In this document: one piece after another, positions 13,701 to 26,858 of the stretch
How positions within the stretch are numbered: position 1 is the stretch's first letter
Layout: each line of letters starts with the position of its first letter
From: Orthonyx spaldingii
Taxonomy: Eukaryota; Chordata; Aves; Passeriformes; Orthonychidae
Reading direction: 5' to 3'
DNA length: 64,000 bases
Assembly (NCBI GenBank): GCA_013397795.1
Contig: VZTJ01004171.1
Span: 837,467 to 901,466, forward strand
Program-made: the position numbers and the translations under genes
Notes under the pieces: generated by a model
Seen by the model: only the letters and a program-made list of their open reading frames with translations
What the model was told of the DNA's origin: nothing
The model's database searches: none

Positions 13701-16700
13701 TTTTCAGAAATCTTCAGCAGTGCAGCAAAATTCAGCGTGGATTAGCTTCCAGCTGGGAAAATAACAGGTAGAAGCTTTGTGCCTTTATTCATGGGAGAGC
13801 AAATACATGGATATTTCTACAAAAAATGGTAGCAATTTCTTTTCTGTGTATAAATAATTGACTATAACTTGATGGAGGGGAAGGTGGTAATGACTTTGAA
13901 ATTCAGCCTTGTACCTGTAACACTCTATGCCTAAATCTTTTGGCCTCCTACATGTATTTAGCCTTACTCCTTCAATACAGAAGAGCATAGAAATTACTAT
14001 ACTGAGCATTTTTATCTGAAAATATATTTCTAGGTTGCTGCAGCATTTGCAGCACCTAAAGTTAAAAAGAGAAACAAAATCTTGGGGCTTAAATTCCATG
14101 GCATGTTACAGTCTGCTTAAATTACTGCAGATCAAAACCCTATGTAGCCACTGTGAATTACACTGGAAACGAGCAAAACCTGTGATTGCTTTGCCCAGAA
14201 ATTTAAAGTGATGCCTGTAACAGTTTCACAGTGTTTTGGCTCAGGCTAAACATGCTTAAAATTAAATTATACACCTGATGCTCCTACAGCTCAGGCCCAG
14301 CAGCTCCCTTGCACAGAGTCCTTTTGGGAACTTTGTGATAATCTCAGGAGTTTGTGCCTTTTCCCAGAGAAAAAGAGCACTATGCCAGGTCCTCAGCACC
14401 AAAAAAAATTTAGTTCCGTGAGGGTCCTACAGGACAAGTTACCCATTGCTGTCAGCTGGGGCTTGGGCAGGTCAGGACCTGGGTAGGGACCTGACAGGAC
14501 TAACAGTTTACAGCTGAGCACGGGGATAGGCAGGACCCTGCACTGCTCTGTTGTGTTCCTCAAGGAAAAGAAGCCACAGAAGTGCATTTTCTTATTGCAC
14601 TTGGGGGATTTATGACGGATGTACACTTTTGAAAGCTGTCAGGTAAGGGAATACCATTTTTATGTGACTTTTTTTCCTGAAGTGGCTTTGACATTCCATG
14701 CAGTATGCTAGTATACTTTAGGCATCCTTGGTTCTTGTGATGACTGGGTTTGACTGGTGCTCTAGTTCCTGCCTGTATTATGTACCAGCAAGTCAGTTCT
14801 CACAGCCAGTGCCAATGAAGGGCATTTTGACCAGCATTCTGGTCCATGATGTGGCTAAACTGGGAGTTAAATTCTGGCTGCAGAAACCTTGTTGGAGAAG
14901 GTGAAAAAAAACCAGCTTCTTAGTAGCTGAATGGTTTGAGCACAAAGTACGAGTTGTTTACTTGCTATGTAAACTGAGAAATATGAATGTCCAAGCTCTG
15001 CTTTTTTTCTTTCATGGTTGTATTTTTTAGCTGTTTTCCCAAGCTCTTATGCTTGCACCTGACAGGCTGTACTCTAGTGTGGGAGGAATAAGTTTGAAAT
15101 ATTGTTCCAGAATATCCCTCTCTGTCAACATCTAGGGCTTTTTCAGTAGGTGCAGAACACTTCACTGTTGGGAATGAGAAAGAAAATGGTCCACCCCAAT
15201 GTTTTTCTAACTGAGGGAAAAGAAAGTGCCTGTGCAAAGGGTGTATGGGGGTGAAGGGAAAGTTGGGAGTGAAACAATTCATGTATTTGCATTCTGGGAT
15301 GAGAAAATGAAAGATATTCCCCAACACTCCAGTTGATAGTACCACAGTGGTAGCTGATTAGAAGAGGAAGCATTTATGTTAATGATCTTATTTTGTGATT
15401 CAATTTCTTTCAACTTCTACCATCTGTTATAAAATTCATGTTTCTGTTAGGACGCTAATAAGTACACGTGGTTTAATGCTGCATGCTAGTCACCAGTAGC
15501 TCTCGCTGATTTAAATGAAAATTGTATTTTGCCTCAATCTGGTCTGCTAGATGTGGTCCCTGTTTGAATTACAGTTCTGGGAAATGCTAGAGAGAGAGAA
15601 GGATTTATAGCAAGATAAGTTCACATGCCTCTTCTGCTTTATTTGGAAATAGTCTGTCAAAAATGAGGCTGAACTTTGTGATGTTTGGAATTGTGTTTTC
15701 AGCCAGGGGACTCATTTGTGGTAGGCCAGTGTCTGGCTTTCTTCATTAGCTGCTGCATGGCAGTTTCCATGATTAAAAGTGGCACTGTTTGGGCATTTCT
15801 TTCAGTTTATAAGTGAAAATTTATCTGGCTGTAACTAAACACAAGTCTTCCAAAATGGGAAGTTAATTTGCTAGCGAATGTGAAGTTTCTTCCCAAGCAA
15901 GGAAGAAAGACAATGGTTTTGAACAGTTTCATGAAACTTTTGTCAAAGAGGTGATGGTGAATGGTTTGCATTCAGGTTTTGTATGAAACTTTTAACACCT
16001 AAGACCTTCGATAGCTATGGAGCAAAACTAGTGTGATGGTGGAAGTTTTCAGCAATATCCCACCCCTTTCCTCAAACCTCAGAGTTTAAGTTTTCATTTA
16101 TGACTTTTCTGCAATATAAGAGCTTGCGTGAATGTGTGTGTGAAGCATTTATTTACGCAGTTGTTCCAACTGATGACCCGGAATAGGTAGGGAACAGGAA
16201 CAAATGTGGAGTCCTCAACTAAGTCACACAACAAAAAATTTTTTTTATAGCCATGTGAATTGCCATCACTTTCCTCTAGAGCCTGCAAGAAGCAAAGAAC
16301 ACAGTCAAATGCTGAATTTGGCTGGTTCCTGCAGATCTGTGTGACTCACCTCTGCTAAAATTAGCTAACCATAACTTGTAACTTGTTGCTCAGTAAACAC
16401 AGTTTAAAAACCCTAGAAGACCAATCAACATCAAGGAAAAGTGGTGATGTTTTTTCTTCAAGGCAAATTTGAAAATTAATGCCATTTACTGGTATTTCTG
16501 ATAATAAACAAGATGGACTGTGGATGAGCAAGCTGCAGTATTTTGTATCTCTCCCCAGGGTCACCACAGACTCACTGCTGCTGAGTGATATGTGAGAACA
16601 TATAAACCTTAAACAGGGATTTTTCCTGCAGGTTTGAATCCCAGTAGACAGTACCTTTGTGTTATAGCAGATGCTGACCAGTGTAAAAATATAAAAGTTA

Positions 16701-19700
16701 ACATTAGCCTTGCCATTTAAACTCTCAGTGACAGACATAATCATTATTAGTTTAACCAAATTTAACAAACTTCAATAAATAAATATTTTTAAAGTTAAGG
16801 TCTTTCTTTTAGTTGTTTTTGTTTGAAGCCTTTCTTCCTTTGATGATCATTGTTGAGATAATTTTTGCATCTGAAATAACAGCTACACCAGCCAGGAGAG
16901 TTAGAACAGTTTTTCTGCTACAGAAAAATAGACACATCTTCCCAAAACTGTGGATTCCTTTTCCTGAAAGTGTGAACCTTAACTCAGTTTTAACTTAGTT
17001 CAATTCATAGTTGGACATTAATACTAAGCAGCTGAAGAAGATCCCTGGATTTGCATTTTTATGTCTTTTTTAGTACCAAAAAAATTCATCATGACTAAGT
17101 TAATTTTTAATGTAGTAATAGAACTTAATCAGAAATAACTGTCATTAATTCTGAATGTTAGAAATCATACACAAGTCTTACATCTTAAAAAAACTTACTT
17201 GGAAAGAGGATTAGATGGGATCTTCTAAATCATTCCATTTCATCTGCTTTACTAATAAACCATAAATACTCATTCGAATTATGTCACTCTCACCATGCGC
17301 CTGATCCAAGAGATGCTGAGGGTCTGGGCCCATGTGCACCACCACTGATGTCCTACTCCAGCATCACTCCTGCTTTCTGAGCTACCTGCTTTAGCCAGAG
17401 CTCTTCTGCCCTCTCTTGTCCTGGCTTTGGTTACATGCAGTCAGTGTTTCTTCCGAGCTGGCCTCCAGCATATTGCAGTTCTTTTGATGTTCATGCTGGA
17501 AAAGGATGCTGTAGCTGCAGCAGATTTCACAGGACATCAGGTCTGTGGGGGCAGGTCTGTACTTAGGTTTCTACTTTGTGTGTTCTCTTGGGCCTTACAT
17601 GTGTGCAGCCAATTCTGTGTTTCAGGAGGCATTGTATAACATGAAGTGAGATAAAAATTGCAGGTGTTTGTGTCGTGCTGTGGTTTATGCTGGCGGTCAT
17701 GGGTGGGCAGGAGAGAACACTCACATGCACAGAGAAATCTGGGATTTCAACACCAGTACTGAGTGAGTCATGCAATGTAACCACAGCTAGAATTTGTCCA
17801 CTTGAGGTGGCACCAGCCCCCACCATTTGATAATATAGAATGTTGGTGAAATTGGTGAGAACTCTGCTTTGGCATATGTCATAGTCAGGGATTTGCAAAT
17901 TATTACTAAAAATGCCACTATGAGGTGAGACTTGAAATGGATGTGGGTGGGGAAACAGAGGAAGGGACAATACATTAGGGGCATCCATTGCAAACGGGAC
18001 AGTGATGGCCTGAAATTGCTACTGCTGCCTCTGTGATACCTTCATGCAGTGAACAGGATTACAGAAACAAGCTGAAAAGCATATTTCAGGTAACTCCATA
18101 CAGGAAGCTTTCCTTTTAGTGGGTTTTACAACTCTACAGTGCAGCACTATGCCAATAAATGTGATTGGCTGCAGGCCTCCTGGAAGAAAGGTGCCTCAGC
18201 AATTATCCAGAATAGCTTGCCAGTTTTCCTGGGCCTGCCAGAAATAGGCTATGAGCCACATGTAGCACTTTGGTGCAGCAGGATACCCTGGGCTCTTCTG
18301 ATTGCACAAACACAGGGGTCCATCCAGTCACAGAGTGGGGAAACTGAGGAAGTCATGAGGGAAGAAAACGGCTGGAAGCTGTTTACTCTGAAGAACAGCT
18401 CACCCGATAGACCATTACCACCAGTCTCCTCTCGAGATTTTGCCTAAAAAAGTGGGAGCAATTGCTTGAGATTAGATGGACAACATTGCTGGAGAAGGTC
18501 TGGTGGTGGCCAACCGCCCTTTCTTGGGAACAGACTGAAGGGAGTCATAGGTTTAGTAAGTGGGAAGCAGTGCCCTTGCCGAATGAGGCAGGTTGAGCCT
18601 GGGAACTTCCCTGTGTTTGTGTGTCTCTACTGCTGAATTTGACAGATGGCTCTGCTCAGATAACTTGTAAAGAATGATCTTGGAAAGATGGGAGGAAAAC
18701 TAAATGGATGGAAAATACCCAGCGAGTCCTGTGTTCATCAAACCATGCACTTACTGCAATATAACAAAGTTCTGAGCCACCTCAAATCACACTAAAATAA
18801 TATACAGCATGCTTGATAAAATTTTATTTCCCTTCTGGTTTTTGAGATGCCAGAGCTCCCCTGAGGCATATTTATAAGTTTTCTTTGTAACTAGTTCAGT
18901 AGGAAAACTTCACTTAATTGGTTAGAGAGGGGCTTTGTGTTTTTTTAGCTCCAGCAGCCAAAGCTCAAAGTAAACCCCATGACAAAAAGTTTCAACATAT
19001 TGATGAAAGTTAGTGGTGCTGAGGTTTGAATCAATTATGTATGTCTAAGAAAATAAAAAGGTTAGCCCTTTCTTTTAGTAAAGGGGTGGGAGGAGGCAAG
19101 ATTACTGCCTGTGAACCTCAGTACATAGCTATGTAATTGTCTCAGGAAGAGCACAGGAGAAAAACTGGCCATAATTAATCCTTGGTTACAAAACGTGAGA
19201 AGGTGCTAACTCAGAAGAACTAAGGTCTGGGACAAACCCTTCTCATAGTAACTGAGAAGTGGTGGTCAGCAAGAGGAAGGGGACTTGGCTCATGGAGGGA
19301 ACAGAATTGTGTGCTCTGCTTCCTTCATTAGCATCCTCAGAGGTTTCCTGGTCTTCTTATAAAGAGAAGCCTCTACTGTGGCAGCTCCCTGGTGGTGTTT
19401 ATTTGAAAAGTGCAAAGAGCTGCTAAATCAAGTCCAAAGTACTTCAAGTCATTTTATCTCCACAGTAAGAGACTGAAAGTTTCTTTGAGATGCAAACCAA
19501 TAGTGATCTATACAGAACTTAAATATGTATCTGTTAGACTGATTCTTTTGTTAGCACGTCCCAGATTGTGCTGGGATGCTGATCAGGCATGATTTCAGGA
19601 GATGTAAATAAGACTGAAGAAAAGTAATTTCAGCTTGTTTAATTCTAGCTTGTGGCTCTGCTGTTGTTCTGTTGTTCTAAATCATTAAATACTTCACAGA

Positions 19701-20784
19701 CCTTTTTTCTGGCCATATCAAAAAAATATTCTCTGATATAGCTCATGAAAGAACAAACTGGATTTTGCTATGCCCTCTAAATGAAGACTTGTACAATCAC
19801 TTGCTACAAATTATAGTGTAGTAAATGCAGTTAATATTGTGATGTGACTCAGAAGTGACCTTTCCCAGTCTCCAGCACATAGGCTTGTTCTCACAAATGT
19901 ACTGCCCTGGAAAGCTAATGCATGTGCTGGACATACTAAAATGAAAAATATAAGCTGATTTCTCCTCACCCCAAGCTGTCACCAAGCTATAACAAGTTAT
20001 TAGAAAAAGTGGTGCAGGTCTTTGAGCCTTCAGGGTTGAGGTGTACTGCTTGCTGGCATGTCAGCCTGCTGCAGGGACAGACTTGCAGCTTCTTACATCA
20101 CATCCTTCACTGGAAACTTCCACACAAATACCAGCACTGCCATGTTGCCAACTCCGCAACCCCTGGAGAAGTTAGTTCGGGGTGCAGTTTATACCTTTTT
20201 GGGTACATTAGGAGGAGTACACAAACGTGATTTTACATGGTGTACTGATTTTAAACATCGTGAGACTCATTTTAATTCAAGCCAAATTAAGGTTAAAGCA
20301 AACAAATATTTTAATTATGAAACTCATACAGTTTACAGAGGTTTTTGAAGATGCAGGACAGAAAGGAAAGCAAACTGCATGCAGTCAAGATGTCACATGA
20401 GACAATTTTTAAATGTTTCTCTTGCCACAGTCCAGTGAGAAGCAGATTTACTCCACATGCATTGCCAGGACTCCTGCTGTGCTGAACATCCTTTGTCCTT
20501 GAGAAGCAGCCTTGGGAGGTATCTTGAATGGGGGGCAAGGGGTGCCTGATAGTTTTCCCTACCTGTAATTTGTGGCTTGATGGGAGAGAAGGATGCAAGG
20601 ATGTCCTTCAATCTCATACCTTCCTGCTTTCACAAATGTTTTATTTACAAACTTCGCTACCTTCTGGAAATGCTGGTGTTGCTGGTCATGGCCAGCCATT
20701 GCCATCTTCCATCCAAGTAACCAATGGAATTTTTTTGGCTTTTCCTCTGTGTTTTCTCATTTCATGTCCTCATTCAAGTTAGAT
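10736..20784. other. Gene-poor intergenic DNA
   Basis: About 10 kb without a recognisable gene. The longest open frames (135 codons at 16361-16768 minus, 141 codons at 17563-17988 minus, 126 codons at 14965-15345 minus) have no known domain, no paralogous look and no convincing exon borders. I treat them as chance frames in about 60% AT DNA. Ancient, unrecognisable repeats may well be present. Confidence 0.5.
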
Positions 20785-21160
20785 GGGCCTTCTGAAGATC
20801 TGTAGTCTAACCCTTGCTCCAACATCTAAGTAAAATCAGGCACTTGAGATCTTGTCTGGGGAAGTTTTGAGTATCTGCAAGGAGAGATTTGACATGCTCT
20901 CCAGGCATCTTTTTGCAGAGCTTAACCACCTTCACTGGAGGGGAGGGGGAAGAAAGGTTAGTTGGAATTTCCCTGCTCCTACCTATGACCATTGCTTCTT
21001 GTGTTTTCACTGTGCACCTCTGAGAAGGATCTGCCTGTCTTCCGTCCAGTCCTCCCCATCCTAGTTCTGGTGGCAGCCAGCTCTCAGGTCCTCCCTCAGG
21101 CTGAGCATGCCCAGCTCCCTCTGTGGCTCCTCGTGCCTGGAGTGCTCCAGCACTCGACCA
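20785..21160 (-). mobile_element. Old, diverged CR1 LINE fragment
   Basis: Read on the plus strand this resembles a reversed, degraded CR1 3' end. Landmarks in order are 'tctgtagtctaaccc' (from 'tctagtccaaccc'), 'cagagcttaaccacct', 'cattgcttcttgtgttttcactgtgcacctctgagaagg' (split here over about 20990-21030), and the 'ctcaggctgagcatgcccagctccctctg' region near 21095-21124. The order matches CR1 in minus orientation, but divergence is high, so this is an old insertion with uncertain limits. Confidence 0.68.
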
Positions 21161-24100
21161 TCACAGTAGCTCCCCACTGAGCCCCCTCTCTCCTGTGCAT
21201 GCACAGCTGGTGTGCTGCAGCTACCCAGCAGGACAGCTGCTCTTCCAGTTTATCTGGAATCCTTTCCCCCACATGCTGATTCCCTTTTTGCATGACCTAT
21301 GTTTTCCTCAGTCACACCCTGCATTGCTCTATAAGCAAGATTAGTGCCTGCAATCTTCCTGTGGATGATGCTTGAGAGTAGAGAAGCACTTCAGAGTGAT
21401 GCTGGGGTGATTTGGGATGAGTGAGGACCTCCATCTTCTTGTTGGCATTCTGTGTGTCAATAATATGCATTTGACATACCATTCTTGTATACACTGGCTC
21501 GATGATGTTTCCTCAGTAGATCAAAAGGCTGTGAGTTAATGTTTTTCCTAATATAGCCAACATTTGACAAGTTATTGCTGAAAATGCATACTGTTTATAA
21601 TTTTACTTATTTACTATTTAGTTCTGAACTCACGGTGACTACTGACATTGTATTTTTAAATACTTTCCAGTAGGCGTCTAATTTTTTTTTTCACAGGAAA
21701 TTTAAAACAGATGCTTCTTTCCTTTGCAGGAGGGGAAAAAACCCAAAGAGCATATTTCTAATCCAATGCCTCTTTTAAAAAAATTAACAATAAAATTTCA
21801 ACATTGAAATATCAGTTCACTGAAATCTATGCCAGCGATTTTTTTGATGAGCTTTTTTTACACTTCTTTTCCACTGAAGGAAGAAGGTTGAATCAGTCAG
21901 AAATGTGAGTATGTTGCCTGTGGGGAGTTCAGTTTAATTCAGTGAAATTCTTCCCTGAGACAGAGTAACGTCTTGCCTCCTCTTTTGAACCCATTTTTTA
22001 GCCTATTTCAATTGCATACATGATGTGAGATTATGCAAGTGTGATATCAGAGAGACACCTCCACAGTGGCAATATTACTTAGGCTATAGGATGTTTCCAC
22101 TAGTAAACATGGCTGTCACCACTGGGATGGTTCCATCAAGCTGGGAGGATCTTTTCCAATTCCTTTAATGAGATAGAAGGGAGTGACTGGAGGTGGAGGA
22201 ATACCAGAGGATAGACCCTGCCACAGTAAGCAATCTTACTCCTCCTTCCTAGTCACTTGCATCTCATGAGTAAGCTCCTCCATGCTGAAGCAGTGGCTGT
22301 CTTCTTCCACACCTGGAAGGACTTCAAGCCTGTGGAGAGTGGACTGAGAATTGGGGAAAGGAAAAGAGGCAGGGGTCGGCTTTGTACCTCAGAGTACAAC
22401 AGCTTGGATAAGCCTTTGGTAATCTATTTACAGCAGACTACACATGTGGAAGGGGAGGTAAATTATCAGGGGCACAGAGCTACAAATGGCCAGGATTACT
22501 TACATCTAAAGGCTGAATTTGCAGTATCTGTGCTAAAACATATCAATCAAATCCTTTTGGCTTGGGTTCATTCCTGATGAAATTTGAGGGGCAAGAGACA
22601 CAGGAGATGGTGCTGATGCTGTAGGGCTATCCCTTGGGAGTTGCTCCCTTCCTGACTAGCACAAGCTGGCACTCTAAGCACAATGGTGCCCTGCCCAGCA
22701 CCCAGATGTGCCTTATTTCTCACATCCCAGGTTACTGCAAAATTATAGTTCACCTGTCTGGGCCAATTAAGTCTGATATTTAGAATGGCTTTTTGTTTTC
22801 TTAATCAGATGAACTCTTAGCCAAAGAGTTAGAATTATTACTTTTCACACCAATCTTTTAAAAATTGGGTTTCTGTGCCTGTATGTTGAAACCTCGGTTC
22901 AAAGTAACAGCAGTGTAACAAGTTGTTCCTCTTGGAGAGAAGCCAGGGGAGTTATTCAAAATGTAATGAGAACTGCTAGAATCTAGCTACCTTAGTGCCT
23001 TGAAAGGCAGTCTTAATTCCTTTTAAAACTGGAAGTTAACCAAATCCCTACCTTTTGAGCATTCATTGTACAGTTGTGAGGTTTTGCATATTTAAGGTCC
23101 TTTATTGTCCCTGGGGTTCCCACTAAGGCAGGTATTTCCATGGAGCTGCCTTTGGCTGCCTTGGAGACCTGGCAATGGCAGCATCCCCAGATCCTGCTTG
23201 GGAGAACAGCACCTTTCTCTGTGCCCTGGATTTCACCTGTGTAGGTCAGGATATTGCTGGCACCATTCTGTCCCTCAGCTTTCACCACTAAACTTGTCTT
23301 CAACAGAAAAAAAATAATAAAAAAAAATCTTCAAGCCAAGCCTCACTTCTTCGCCCCTTGAGGATAGTTCAGAGTATGGAAATATAAGCATATGTCTGAG
23401 GTTTATTAGGTGTGCACATTTCTCAAAACCAGATGTTATTTTAAACATTTGACATTGAGTTTTGGCTCTGGAGGTGTTCTACTGAATGCAGGCTATGGTC
23501 CTTCACAGATGAACAAAGCCATGGCAGACTTGAGACTGATTTTGTTGTCCTTTAGGGTTAGTGAATGATAGGCATTCACTTGCAAAAACTGATTAATTAG
23601 GTGCAGAACAGAGGTTTTGTTCAGTGAAAATCTGTTCTGAAATTATCTCAGTAAGTGTCTTTGATTATGATAGTATGAATAAGTACTTTGTGAAAAATAA
23701 AGATTATAAAATAAGCTCATATTCACGAGAGCCTGTTTCTTGAAAGCCTCTAAAATTCTTCACTTAGTATCAGTTATTGCAAAGTTGGAGATAAAAGTAG
23801 CCAACATTAAAAAAATAGACTCTCTTTCATTTCATAAAGCTGTATGTTAATTAAATAATCAGAGCTTTCATTGTTTCCCTAATTTAAATTAGCATTTGTC
23901 ATCCTGCCATCATTGGGTGATATGAGTAATGACTGTTACATATTGCTCTCAGTCTGGTACCTTACACGTAAAAGGATTCATTATGATACCGTTTCATCTC
24001 ACACATAACTGCTGCTTTTAGTGCTGAGCACGGCTACCTTCAAAGCCTAGCTTGAGCTACTCACTTTTTTCCCATGATTTCCATCAGGATTCGGTTCGAT

Positions 24101-26728
24101 AGGGATAGTGCAGTCATAGCAGAAATTCAGTTAAATGGTAACAAGGGTTTGAAAGCTGTGCTGATTGAAAAAACTAGAAGATGGGCTTTTCCCCTGTCAG
24201 GCTTGCACTCCCATTCCTCCCAGCTGAGGTCTAATGTGCTTTTTCAGCACAAGTCAGCATGTGGTGTGAAACTTCTAGTTCCAAAAAAAAAAAAAAAAAA
24301 ACTAGTAGAAATTTCTGGAACAACCTAACACAGAAGTCACAAGCAAGCCTGTTTGGTTGGGTTTTTTTCCCATGTAATGGGATAATTTCTCAAGAGATTA
24401 GAATCTGATTCAGATAGGACTTGATTAAGAACTAACTTTAATCTTTTGATGGGATATGTAAGAAACCAGTGTCTTCCTTCTCCAAAATTTTGATGTTTAT
24501 CTACTGGAAAAAATAGTTGTAGATTTATCTCTTCATCCTTTTCTAAATTAGTGCTTAGGCAAATATTCATGTTCAGCTTTCATAATCTTTTATTGAATAG
24601 TTGTCCCTCTAGAACTCCCAGCCCTTCGACATTTTTCTCCAAGGTATACATGAATGTCTTTGTTTTGGATTATTTTTCCTCAGAGGTAACATTTTCATAT
24701 TTTCAGGCCAAGGCATCATATTACTGTCTGTCCTGTAATCCCAAAATTTTTCAGTGATGACTGGAACATTTCCAGGTTAAGGACACTTTGTAGTCCTAAT
24801 AATGCATTTGTTTTCTCATTTAGGTCAGGATTTTAGATGTGTGTTGCAAATAAATGTACCAAATATTTATTCATGATTTGGTTTGGGTTGGTGTTTGCTT
24901 TAAATCTTATTTGTTTACAACCCTTTTGGTTCTCCACTGCTAATTTAGCAGAGCAATTACAGAGGCCAATCTACCTTGAGGGCTGGCAAGGGCTTTGCAG
25001 GCCCTCTGTTATCTCTTTCAGCAGGGGATCTGGAATTATCCCAGCTCCTTGACACCCTGTCTTTCCTGCAGTCAGATATTTGAGACCTCTCTCTTCCTTT
25101 CTCTGAACTCCATGGTGCATCAAGAACTGTGCTTAACAGGTCTGGGTAGTCTAATGCCTCTGGGCATCAGGAAGCATCAGGCATGTCCAAGAAGACTGGA
25201 AGCTAAAAATGAATGAAAATTTAGAGGCAAAAAGAAGCATGTTTTAATGTGTATTGAATTCTCAATTGGTACATTAAAAATAAAATCCAGCTCTGACTAA
25301 TTGGATTTAATGCAGGAATGTATGTGAAATAGCACGGGGATAGAGAGCCTTGCTGCTTTTGCCCGGGGCTAAGCAAGAGACTGGCAGAGGCATTTACACT
25401 GTGATGGGGACAGCTCAGGCAGGTGAAACTCAGCAGGATGGAAGGGAAATCTGCAGTGAAGGAAGGGAAATCACCATTAAGCTCCCCTCTTCCATAACTC
25501 CCCTCTTCCATAACCAAGAAAGACCTTGCCATACTGTCACAGCCCTGCATGTACTTTTGAAAAACTTTAATTGACTACCATTTAGAGGCTGATTATACAG
25601 GAAAAAGTTTAGAATATAAAACTAAATGTCCTTTTCTTTCTGTTACAAATTCTTTAAAGTTTGATGGTCTTTCATCAAGTTGGTTCTCTGGAGAAGGTAT
25701 TCCTGTTGTGCAGCGAGAGCTTTTGGTGAGAGCAGCTAACCTGAACACTGTGGAAAACTGGGTGTGTCCTGTGTTAGGGAATGCAACCTGGGACTGTTGG
25801 CAGTGAACTGGACTTGCACGATCTGTGTCTTTCTGCTCCAAATCTCATTTCAGAAAGCTGTTCTTCACTTTGAGGACTTTTACCCAATATACCTCTGCCA
25901 CCTGGGGACCAGTTTAACAATGAACTTTCATATACTTCCTCTATACTTTGATTCTAACTCCTTGCAATCCCTTACTTCATTTTCAGTAGAGATTTTGGCT
26001 GCCTTTGACCTGAGTTTGTCTTATACATTCCTCCATCCACTCCTTGTATCTCCCAGAACTAATCAGATAATGAACACTGAAAGTTCATCGGGTGCTTAGT
26101 CAATTTTGTTTCCACACTTAAAATGATTCTACAGACACTGTACTACCACAGTATCTGTTTATAACATACACTGATACAAAATACATGCAAAGATCATGTG
26201 GAATCATTGCCAGTAGAGAAGTAGTAGACGCATTAAACTCTCCATTTGTAAAACAACATCTGCAAGAGATTGCTCACCATGAAAAGAACTAGATTACATT
26301 TGATATTTTGCAGAAGTTTGTAATGTAAGCTTCCAACAGCACTCTGTTGCAGGCTCTCAAGGATATGAGAAAACAAGTGACAGACACAGCAGAACTGGCA
26401 GGAGCCCACGTGCTAGTGATGCTGAATTCATATTCAAAGTGATATTTTGGTACCTTATCTCAAAAGCACACTTAAAGATGGACATAATCTATTTGGAAAT
26501 AGTCTGGAAACACATGAGAGAATATTTTGATACAAAACAGTGTAACTAAGAGAAGTTGGTACTGTTTTAAATAAAAGAATCAGAATAAATATGCTTGAGG
26601 ACTGTGCTGGGGTTTGGGGTTTTTTTAAAAGAAAAAAACAATGTCAGTTGACAAGGAAAAACTATCATAAAGTTTTCACTTAAATACAGTAGTAGACTGA
26701 AGCCTATTGTGGAAGAATAATTAATGAC
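21161..26728. other. Gene-poor intergenic DNA
   Basis: No supported gene. It includes a 19-base A run at 24283-24301 and a perfect 16-base tandem duplication (ctcccctcttccataa) at about 25482-25514. The segment around 23830-23990 is rich in TAAT/ATTA words, as in many conserved noncoding elements, but nothing in the single sequence proves conservation. Confidence 0.5.
24283..24301. repeat. Poly(A) run
   Basis: Nineteen consecutive A bases. No retrocopy was recognised immediately upstream, so it is listed as a simple mononucleotide tract. Confidence 0.95.
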
Positions 26729-26858
26729 CAAGGTCAGGCTGAATGGGGTGCTGAGCAACCTGATCGAATAGAAGATGTTCCTGCTCATTGCAGGGCAGGG
26801 TGGACTAGATGACCTTTGAAAAGTCCCTTCTGACCCAAAATATTCAATGAATCTATGA
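26729..26858 (+). mobile_element. CR1 LINE, very short 3' end
   Basis: A roughly 130-base CR1 3' terminus. The sequence 'aaggtcaggctgaatggggtgctgagcaacctgat' (split across 26730-26765), 'agggtggactagatgacctttga' and the ending 'tcaatgaatctatgaca' follow the CR1 consensus order in plus orientation. It is heavily 5'-truncated. Confidence 0.85.

Noticed and set aside
17563..17988. A 141-codon minus-strand open frame.
   Set aside because: No recognisable domain, composition like translated noncoding DNA, and no neighbouring exon.
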